The translations under genes and the position numbers were made by a program. From an uncultured Hyphomicrobiales bacterium (GTDB taxonomy: Bacteria; Pseudomonadota; Alphaproteobacteria; Rhizobiales; Aestuariivirgaceae): DNA of 12,546 nt. The notes under the pieces were generated by a model. The model saw only the letters and a program-made list of their open reading frames with translations, had not been told where the DNA came from and did not search any database. Positions within the stretch are counted from its first letter, which is position 1. The number at the start of each line of letters is the position of its first letter. The stretch covers positions 1 through 12,546 of the forward strand of contig CAIYXE010000263.1 in NCBI GenBank assembly GCA_903930095.1. Direction: 5' to 3'. Below, piece by piece: positions 1 through 5,581 of the stretch.

Positions 1-101
1 GCCACCTCCGAGTAGCGCTCGATCAGGCCGCCAACGGCGGAGGAGAGGCAGGGTGCCAGGCCCCCGGCAGTCAGCATGGCAATCTTGTGGTGCTGGGTCA
101 T
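1..101 (-). CDS. pfp: PPi-dependent phosphofructokinase, N-terminal fragment
   Basis: Only the first 33 codons are inside the window; the gene continues leftward past position 1. The reverse strand reads MTQHHKIAMLTAGGLAPCLS and continues SAVGGLIERYSEVA. The Gly-Gly loop followed by Ala-Pro-Cys corresponds to the nucleotide/pyrophosphate-binding start of the phosphofructokinase fold. The GGLAPCLSSAVGGLIERY form is what I recall for alphaproteobacterial pyrophosphate--fructose-6-phosphate 1-phosphotransferases. That enzyme interconverts fructose 6-phosphate and fructose 1,6-bisphosphate using PPi in the cytoplasm. The ATG at 101-99 is preceded by GAGGAG about ten bases upstream, which supports the start. 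The gene is divergent from the DUF2852 gene across about 165 bases. The family call rests on this short N-terminus alone; an ATP-dependent relative cannot be formally excluded. Confidence 0.8.
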   Translation of the reverse strand, partial: MTQHHKIAMLTAGGLAPCLSSAVGGLIERYSEV

Positions 102-135
102 GGGCGGGACACTCCTCGGCAGGTCAGGTTCCGGA

Positions 136-163
136 GGGTTAGCATTCCGGGCCGGTTTGGCAA
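136..163 (-). promoter_or_regulatory. weak candidate promoter for pfp
   Basis: On the reverse strand TTGCCA (163-158) and TAACCC (141-136) are 16 bases apart, which would give a leader of roughly 30 bases before the pfp ATG. The -35 element is reasonable and the -10 is poor, so this is only the best-looking pair in the divergent spacer 102-261. I see no clear sigma-70 promoter facing the DUF2852 gene in the same spacer. Confidence 0.2.
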
Positions 164-267
164 CCCCGGCGAAGCCTGAAGGCCGCGGCGCCGATTTTCT
201 ATTGAAGCGGGGCTCCGGCATTCCCACCTCAATGACCGTCAACTCTTGAGAGAGGAAAAAGTTGAAA

Positions 268-723
268 ATGACAAGCACGGCTCAGCCCGGTTTTGAATCG
301 CAGCCTGCCCCGGTCGAGCGCCGGATCGGCTTCACACGCTGGTCGGCGTGGGAGATCGGCGCCATGGTTGCCGGCTTCGTGGTATTCTGGCCCCTGGGGC
401 TTATCGCTCTGTTCCTCAAGTGGAAAAACGGCGAGATGTGGAAGGGCTCGGCTGAGCGCGGCGGTGCGCCCTGGGCCGGGTTCAAGATGCCTGACGTCTC
501 GGGCTGGAAATCCTCTGCCACCTCCTATGGCTTCGCGGGCTCCGGCAATGCCGCCTTCGACGCCTACAAGCGCGAGCAGATCAAGCGTCTGGAGGAGGAG
601 CGCCGCAAGCTCGAGGAGGACCAGAAGGCCTTCCGCGACTTCGTCGAAAGGGTCCGCCGCGCCAAGGACCAGGAGGAGTTCGACCGCTTCATGGCCGAGC
701 GCAACATGCCCCAGTCCTTCTGA
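268..723 (+). CDS. DUF2852 family membrane/coiled-coil protein
   Basis: This is a 151-residue protein of unknown function that I recognise as DUF2852, a small family common in alphaproteobacteria. One hydrophobic segment (about residues 29-50, starting WEIGAMVAGFVVFWPLGLIA) should anchor it in the inner membrane. A Gly/Ser/Trp-rich linker follows (about 58-93). A charged helix (about 98-145, with KRLEEERRKLEEDQKAF) looks like a coiled coil and runs almost to the C-terminus. Two starts are possible: ATG at 268, or TTG at 262 adding two codons. GAGAGAGG at 248-255 lies 12 bases from the ATG and 6 from the TTG, so the ribosome-site spacing slightly favours TTG while codon preference favours ATG. 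The gene stands alone, divergent from pfp and convergent with rne. No biochemical role is known to me. Confidence 0.85.
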   Translation: MTSTAQPGFESQPAPVERRIGFTRWSAWEIGAMVAGFVVFWPLGLIALFLKWKNGEMWKGSAERGGAPWAGFKMPDVSGWKSSATSYGFAGSGNAAFDAYKREQIKRLEEERRKLEEDQKAFRDFVERVRRAKDQEEFDRFMAERNMPQSF

Positions 724-744
724 CGGGACACGCCACTGAACGAA

Positions 745-773
745 AAAGAGCCCGGCCTTGCGCCGGGCTCTTT
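745..773. terminator. bidirectional intrinsic terminator between DUF2852 gene and rne
   Basis: A perfect 12-bp stem (AAAGAGCCCGGC at 745-756, GCCGGGCTCTTT at 762-773) encloses a 5-base loop. On the plus strand it is followed by GTTTTTA (774-780). On the minus strand the A-run at 743-747 reads as a T-run after the hairpin. It begins 21 bases after the DUF2852 stop and lies 30 bases beyond the rne stop, so it can terminate both convergent transcripts. Confidence 0.9.
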
Positions 774-802
774 GTTTTTAACGGCTTCGCGGCTTGTGGC
801 CG

Positions 803-3622
803 TCAGGTCTTCTTGCTCCACCAGCCGGTTTTGCGTTCGGCGGGAGCAGGGGCAATCGTGGGCGCTGGCGGCTGCCAGCGGCGGGCCGGTTCGGCCTGGG
901 GTGCAGCGTCTGCAACCGGCGCCGGCTGTGGGGCAGGCTGCAAGGGGGCGGCGGGTGCGTCTGCGGCTGCTGCTGCGGGCGGCGCGGACACAGCTTCCGC
1001 TGCCTCTTCGCGCACGGGTTTCTCCTCTGCGTCGCCGCTGCCGCGGCCCGGGCGCCGGCCACGGTCCTCGCCACGGCCACGGCCACGGCCCCAACGGTCC
1101 CGGCGGGGGCGGCCGGAGCGTCCGCGCTCGCCGCCATCCCCGGTGGTGGCCTCGGCCGCATCGTCGCCCGCTGCGGTCACGGTGTTGCCTGACGGCATGC
1201 CGGGCTGGTCCGCGTCGTCTGCGTCCTCGCCCTCATCCGTCTCGCCCGGCATGGCGGAAGACGGCATGCCGTCCTCGCCCATCTCCTGCTGCCCGGGCTG
1301 TTGATCTTCGCGGTTGCGCCCGCCGCGGCGGCCACGGCGGCGGCGGCGGCGCTTGCCACCTTCCGGACGGTCGCCATTGGCCTGCTGCTGGCGCTCTTCG
1401 CCGCCGTCGTCATCCCCGCCATCGGCTTCGGCCTCGGCGGCCTCCTCCATTTCGGGTGCCCCAGCGCCTTCGTCGTCCTCTTCCTCCTCCTCGAAGGCGG
1501 AATCGATGCGCACGGGCGCTGAAACCACCTTGCGCGGCGGGGTGTTGCGCTCGGGCGCGCGCTCGATCAGGGCCTGCGAGCCCTTGAGTTCGTCGCTGGG
1601 CACGATGAACACCGAGATGCCGTAAGTGGTCTCGATCGAGAGCAGGTTATCGCGCTTCTCGTTGAGGATGTAGAAGGCGATCTCACGGGTGCACTTGACG
1701 GTCAGGTTCTCGGGCTTCCTCGCGATGAGGTGCTCCTCGATCGCCCGCAGCACGGACAGTCCGCAAGAGGAGACAGAGCGCACGATGCCGCGGCCCTCGC
1801 AATGCGGACAGGTGCGCGAGGAGCCTTCGAGAAGGCCCGGGCGCAGGCGCTGACGCGACATTTCGAGCAAGCCGAAATGGCTGATGTGGCCGACCTGGAT
1901 GCGCGCGCGGTCGTTCTTCAGCGCTTCCTTGAGGCGGCGCTCAACATTGCGGTTGTTGCGCTTTTCCTCCATGTCGATGAAGTCGATGACAACAAGCCCG
2001 GCCAGGTCGCGCAGGCGAAGCTGGCGGGCGATCTCATCGGAGGCCTCGAGGTTGGTGCGAAGGGCCGTGTCCTCGATGTTGTGCTCGCGCGTCGACTTGC
2101 CGGAGTTGATGTCGACCGAGACGAGTGCTTCCGTCTGGTTGATCACCATGTAGCCGCCGGATGGCAGGGTGACGGTGGGCGAATAGAGCCCGTCGAGCTG
2201 GCTTTCGGCCTGGTAGCGCGAGAACAGCGGGCGCGAGTCCTTGTAGGGCTTCACGTTCTTGGCGTGGCTGGGCATCAGCATCTTCATGAAGTCCTTCACT
2301 TCACGATATGCGTCATCGCCCTCGACGATCACCTCATCCACGTCCTTGGTGTAGAGATCGCGGATTGCCCGCTTCACCAGGCTGCCTTCCTCATAGACAA
2401 GGGCCGGGGCCTGGCTCTTCAGCGTCAGATCCCGCACCGATTCCCACAGGCGCAGAAGGTAGTCATAGTCGCGCTTGATTTCGGTCTTGGTGCGCTGGGC
2501 GCCGGCGGTGCGCACGATGAGCCCCATGCCCTGCGGCACCTCGATTTCCTTCGCCACTTCCTTCAGGCGGCGGCGGTCACCGGAATCGGTGATCTTGCGG
2601 GAGATGCCGCCACCGCGCGCGGTGTTGGGCATCAGCACGCAATAGCGCCCGGCGAGCGAGAGATAGGTGGTCAGCGCCGCACCCTTGTTGCCGCGCTCTT
2701 CCTTGACGACCTGCACCAGGATCACCTGGCGGCGCTTGATCACTTCCTGGATCTTGTACTGCTTGCGCTGCACCTTGCGGCGGCGCTGGGGAACTTCCTC
2801 GAGTGCGTCTTCCGCACCGATCGACTCGACGCGGGCGGTTTCCGGGTCCTCGCCCACTTCCTCGATTCCGTTGCCGAGTTCACCCGGCATGCCGTGCTCG
2901 GAACCAGGGGCAGGGGCGATGGCTTCCGCCTCGAGCTGCGCCTCGCGCTCGCCTGCGGCGGCGTCTGCGTGGTCCTCAGGCTCCGTGCCCGAGGTGTCGG
3001 GATCGACCGGCTCTGAAATGGAGGGGTCGTCGTGGCTGATTGCCATGGGCTCGGCGCGTGGCGTGCCCTCGTCCTCGGGCGTCTCGCCCTCGTCGTCAGC
3101 CCCGCTGGTCTCGTCCACGGGCTCTTCAACCGAATAGGCGTAGCTGGCTTCGCCTTCATGGTCTTCGGCGGTCGGCTCGCGGGTGTCGCCATCATGGTCT
3201 TCGGCGACGGATGTGACTTCGCCGCCCGTATCCTCGGGTTCGCTGCGGCGGCGGCGGTCACGGTCACGGCCGCGGCGCTGGCCGCGGTGACCGTTGTCGG
3301 CCTCCTCGTCGTCTTCCTCGTTCTCGCGGGCGTGTTCCTCTTCCTCCGCCTGAAGCAGGGCCAGGCGGTCGGCAAGCGGGATCTGGTAGTAGTCAGGGTG
3401 GATTTCCGAGAAGGCCAGGAAGCCATGCCGGTTGCCGCCGTATTCGATAAAGGCGGCCTGGAGCGATGGCTCCACGCGCGTCACCTTGGCGAGGTAGATA
3501 TTGCCCTTCAGCTGGCGGCGGGAGGCGCTTTCGAAGTCGAATTCCTCGATGCGGTTCCCCTTGATGACGACAACACGCGTCTCTTCGGGGTGGCTTGCAT
3601 CGATGAGCATCTTGCTGCCCAT
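803..3622 (-). CDS. rne: ribonuclease E (RNase E/G family endoribonuclease)
   Basis: This is a 939-residue RNase E, the endonuclease that starts mRNA decay and processes rRNA and tRNA precursors, and the scaffold of the RNA degradosome. The N-terminal catalytic half contains the S1 region (about 37-80, then 290-335), the 5'-sensor/RNase H-like region, and the DNase I-like active site with catalytic Asp504 (in VDINSGK) and the VIDFIDM motif (Asp547, Asp550). The zinc-link CPHC is at 605-608. A strongly acidic, low-complexity insertion (about 91-280) splits the S1 domain. The C-terminal half (about 690-939) is disordered, with acidic stretches, Arg-rich blocks (757-772 and 833-864) that probably bind RNA, an Ala/Pro-rich segment (880-928) and a terminal KTGWWSKKT. 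The start at 3622 is chosen because the family begins MxxKMLIDAxHPEETR and AGAGGA lies 8 bases upstream; the frame stays open to an ATG at 3832. Confidence 0.97.
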   Translation of the reverse strand: MGSKMLIDASHPEETRVVVIKGNRIEEFDFESASRRQLKGNIYLAKVTRVEPSLQAAFIEYGGNRHGFLAFSEIHPDYYQIPLADRLALLQAEEEEHARENEEDDEEADNGHRGQRRGRDRDRRRRSEPEDTGGEVTSVAEDHDGDTREPTAEDHEGEASYAYSVEEPVDETSGADDEGETPEDEGTPRAEPMAISHDDPSISEPVDPDTSGTEPEDHADAAAGEREAQLEAEAIAPAPGSEHGMPGELGNGIEEVGEDPETARVESIGAEDALEEVPQRRRKVQRKQYKIQEVIKRRQVILVQVVKEERGNKGAALTTYLSLAGRYCVLMPNTARGGGISRKITDSGDRRRLKEVAKEIEVPQGMGLIVRTAGAQRTKTEIKRDYDYLLRLWESVRDLTLKSQAPALVYEEGSLVKRAIRDLYTKDVDEVIVEGDDAYREVKDFMKMLMPSHAKNVKPYKDSRPLFSRYQAESQLDGLYSPTVTLPSGGYMVINQTEALVSVDINSGKSTREHNIEDTALRTNLEASDEIARQLRLRDLAGLVVIDFIDMEEKRNNRNVERRLKEALKNDRARIQVGHISHFGLLEMSRQRLRPGLLEGSSRTCPHCEGRGIVRSVSSCGLSVLRAIEEHLIARKPENLTVKCTREIAFYILNEKRDNLLSIETTYGISVFIVPSDELKGSQALIERAPERNTPPRKVVSAPVRIDSAFEEEEEDDEGAGAPEMEEAAEAEADGGDDDGGEERQQQANGDRPEGGKRRRRRRGRRGGRNREDQQPGQQEMGEDGMPSSAMPGETDEGEDADDADQPGMPSGNTVTAAGDDAAEATTGDGGERGRSGRPRRDRWGRGRGRGEDRGRRPGRGSGDAEEKPVREEAAEAVSAPPAAAAADAPAAPLQPAPQPAPVADAAPQAEPARRWQPPAPTIAPAPAERKTGWWSKKT

Positions 3623-4000
3623 GGGTAAATTCCTCTGCGCCAGCACGGCAAAGCCGACAGGTTCTCCGCTCCGGACCGGAGAGGCCTCAGGGATCTGGGG
3701 GTGCTGCAGCGCGAATGGGGCATGCCGGATGGCCTCAGCGACGGAGAAACACTTGCTGCCGGACCCGGCATTGGCCGAACCTCCTGCAGCGCTCTCGTCG
3801 TGGCGTGGGACATGCCCAAGATTGTCCTTCATGTTCCGCCTCGGCGAAACGGTTTGACGAGCGGCCGGTCCCCCTGTGGGACCGCGCTCTAGCCGCGTGA
3901 AGCGAGGCTGGCACGTGATGCCACCGGACCCTCGCTCTCCGCGAAATCTGACGCCCGGTGATATCCGCCGCGGATCTGCGGCCCTGACACTCGGGAGACC
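3623..4000 (-). promoter_or_regulatory. probable structured 5' leader of rne
   Basis: No separate gene is supported here. Read toward rne, the region has several hairpins: arms 3901-3907/3930-3936 (7 bp) enclosing 3909-3913/3919-3923 (5 bp); 3866-3872/3878-3884 (7 bp, 5-base loop); and 3663-3668/3677-3682 (6 bp) just upstream of the rne ribosome site. A 13-base near-palindrome lies at 3963-3975. In E. coli the rne message has a leader of about 360 bases through which RNase E autoregulates, so a structured leader here would fit, although I recognise no conserved motif. The rne reading frame also stays open through 3623-3832, preceded by GAGG six bases before an ATG at 3832. I treat that stretch as untranslated because RNase E proteins do not normally carry it. 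Confidence 0.4.
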
Positions 4001-4005
4001 CGCGC

Positions 4006-4034
4006 CTTTTAGGGGGAGGGGTCCGCGAATGCAA
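4006..4034 (-). promoter_or_regulatory. candidate sigma-70 promoter for rne
   Basis: On the reverse strand TTGCAT (4034-4029, with C before it) and TAAAAG (4011-4006) are separated by exactly 17 bases, a fair match to the alphaproteobacterial CTTGAC/CTATAT pattern. Transcription would start near 4000, leaving a leader of about 380 bases before rne. This is motif-based only. Confidence 0.35.
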
Positions 4035-4051
4035 GCTTTCCCGTCGTCCTG

Positions 4052-4083
4052 TTCCCCGAAGGCCGCCTGGCGCCTTCGGGGAA
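4052..4083. repeat. perfect 12-bp inverted repeat between rne and amiC
   Basis: TTCCCCGAAGGC (4052-4063) and GCCTTCGGGGAA (4072-4083) pair perfectly across an 8-base spacer. Neither side has a T-run, so it is not an intrinsic terminator. It lies between the candidate rne promoter and the amidase start and overlaps the -35 position of the candidate amidase promoter. It could be an operator or an RNA hairpin. If the TTG at 4088 were the amidase start, the right arm would cover its GGGGA ribosome site. Confidence 0.6.
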
Positions 4084-4103
4084 ACCATTGATTAACCCTA
4101 TAC
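4075..4103 (+). promoter_or_regulatory. weak candidate promoter for amiC
   Basis: CTATAC at 4098-4103 resembles the alphaproteobacterial -10 element. The hexamer 17 bases upstream (TTCGGG, 4075-4080) is a poor -35 lying inside the right arm of the inverted repeat. Initiation near 4110 would put the ATG at 4133 about 23 bases downstream and would exclude the TTG at 4088 from the message. The adjacent TTAACCCT (4092-4099) is one base from the TTAACCAT form I recall for CtrA sites; this is too weak to call. Confidence 0.25.
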
Positions 4104-4132
4104 GGCCTAGCCTTGGCCGCAGAGTTCCCGAC

Positions 4133-5464
4133 ATGCAGAGCCCGTCCCGACCAATGCGCATCAGCACAGCCTTGCCCGTGACACTGGCCGCCGCCCGCCT
4201 GCTGGCAGCGGCCGTCATGGCTGCGCTGATTCTGCTGGTTCTGCCTGGCGCCCAGCCCGTGGCGGCGGAGACTTCCGGCGCGCCCTCGGCCATCGCCGCC
4301 AGGGTGGCGGGCGACGAGAACCGCACCCGTTTCGTGGCAGACCTCACCGCTCCGGTGGGCTTCACCGCCTATGTGCTTCCCGATCCCTACCGGGTGATGA
4401 TCGACCTTCCGGCGGTTGCCTTTGCGCTTGCGCCCGAAGCGGGCCGCAGCACGCTGGGGCTTGTCAGCGAGTTCCGCTACGGGCCCGTGGCCGAGGGCCG
4501 TTCCCGAATCGTGCTGGACACCCGTGGTCCGGTGCTCATCGAGAAATCATTTCTGCTGGAGCCGAAAGACGGGCAGCCGGCCCGCATCGTCGTCGATCTC
4601 GTCAGGACGGATGAAAAAGAATTCGCCCGCCGCTTGAAGGCCGACGAGGCCCTATCGCTTGCCGCCATCGGCGAGGCGGCGGACGCCATCGTCCCGAAGC
4701 CCAGGCCGCGCCCCGGCAGCGAGGCCAGCGCCCTTCCCGTGGATGAGCCTGTGCGCATGCGGCCGGAGGGCCGGCGCCTCGTCGTGATCGACCCCGGCCA
4801 TGGCGGCATCGACCCGGGCGCCATCGGCTTCCGCAAAACGCGGGAGAAGGACGTGGTGCTGGCTTATGGGTTGGAACTGAAGCGGGTGCTCGAGGCCTCC
4901 GGCAAGGTCGATGTCGTCATGACCCGCGCGGACGACAGCTTCCTCTCGCTCCGGGACCGGGTTCGTGTGGCGCGGGAAAACCAGGCCGATCTGTTCATCG
5001 CCATACACGCCGACACGGTGCGCGGGCCCGAGGCAAGGGGCGCCACCATCTATACCCTCTCCGAGAAGGCGTCGGATGCCGAGGCCGAGGCACTCGCCCA
5101 CAAGGAAAACCGCGCCGACATCATCGCCGGCATCCATCTGGAGGCTGAGAGCGAGGAGGTGACGGACATCCTGATCGACCTCGTTCAACGTGAATCGAAG
5201 ACCCACGCCCTCGTTTTTGCCAAGAAGGCGGTTGCAGAGATGAAGCCCGTTACACCCTTCACGGGAAAGCCCATGCGGTCCGCCGGTTTCGTGGTGCTGA
5301 AGGCGCCGGACGTGCCCTCGGTGCTGGTCGAGCTCGGCTACCTGTCGAGCCGTCAGGACGAAAAGCAGCTGAACGATCCAGCCTGGCGGGAACAAGTGGC
5401 CAAGGCGATGGCGCGTGCCATCGAGAAATTCTTCTCACGCCAGCTCGCGGCGAACAGCCCCTGA
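4133..5464 (+). CDS. amiC: N-acetylmuramoyl-L-alanine amidase, AmiC type (AMIN + Amidase_3)
   Basis: This 443-residue secreted zinc amidase cleaves the bond between MurNAc and L-alanine in peptidoglycan, typically at the division septum. A basic N-terminus and long hydrophobic stretch end in GAQPVAA, giving a signal peptide with cleavage near residue 45. An AMIN domain (about 51-158), which targets such enzymes to the septal wall or divisome, is followed by a Pro/Arg linker (about 186-212). The catalytic domain (about 214-434) has zinc ligands His223 (DPGHGG), Glu238 (TREKDVV) and His292 (IHAD), and catalytic Glu400 (LVELGYLS). A helical insertion at about 312-333 matches the autoinhibitory helix region of AmiB/AmiC relatives. 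Start choice is uncertain: ATG 4133 (weak upstream GCAGAG), ATG 4154, or TTG 4088; all leave the domains intact. It is divergent from rne and 117 bases upstream of PBP1A, a functionally matched neighbour. Confidence 0.93.
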   Translation: MQSPSRPMRISTALPVTLAAARLLAAAVMAALILLVLPGAQPVAAETSGAPSAIAARVAGDENRTRFVADLTAPVGFTAYVLPDPYRVMIDLPAVAFALAPEAGRSTLGLVSEFRYGPVAEGRSRIVLDTRGPVLIEKSFLLEPKDGQPARIVVDLVRTDEKEFARRLKADEALSLAAIGEAADAIVPKPRPRPGSEASALPVDEPVRMRPEGRRLVVIDPGHGGIDPGAIGFRKTREKDVVLAYGLELKRVLEASGKVDVVMTRADDSFLSLRDRVRVARENQADLFIAIHADTVRGPEARGATIYTLSEKASDAEAEALAHKENRADIIAGIHLEAESEEVTDILIDLVQRESKTHALVFAKKAVAEMKPVTPFTGKPMRSAGFVVLKAPDVPSVLVELGYLSSRQDEKQLNDPAWREQVAKAMARAIEKFFSRQLAANSP

Positions 5465-5581
5465 CCCAGGGCAGGCTCTGCCACCTCGTGGCCACAATCC
5501 ACCCCTAGCGAATTCACTTCAGAAGGGTCCCCCGGCTGTGATATCGGGCGGATTGGATCTTTAGCAGGTGGCGCACTCGGA

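Noticed and set aside
1040..1105. Short GC-rich tandem repeats (ccacgg-like) within rne
   Set aside because: They encode the Arg/Gly-rich block of RNase E on the minus strand and reflect codon use, not a DNA repeat element.
1730..3016. Long plus-strand frame (428 codons) antisense to rne
   Set aside because: It mirrors the Glu/Asp/Arg-rich RNase E frame in GC-rich DNA; its His/Val/Leu/Ala-heavy translation has no recognisable domain and rne is certain.
3735..4088. 117-codon minus-strand frame in the rne-amiC divergent region
   Set aside because: Arg/Pro/Ser-rich translation without a domain; the interval is better explained as promoter and leader.
5470..5492. Overlapping small hairpins after amiC as a terminator
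   Set aside because: The two 5-bp stems (5470-5482 and 5480-5492) are short, mutually exclusive and lack a T-run; read-through into mrcA is likely.
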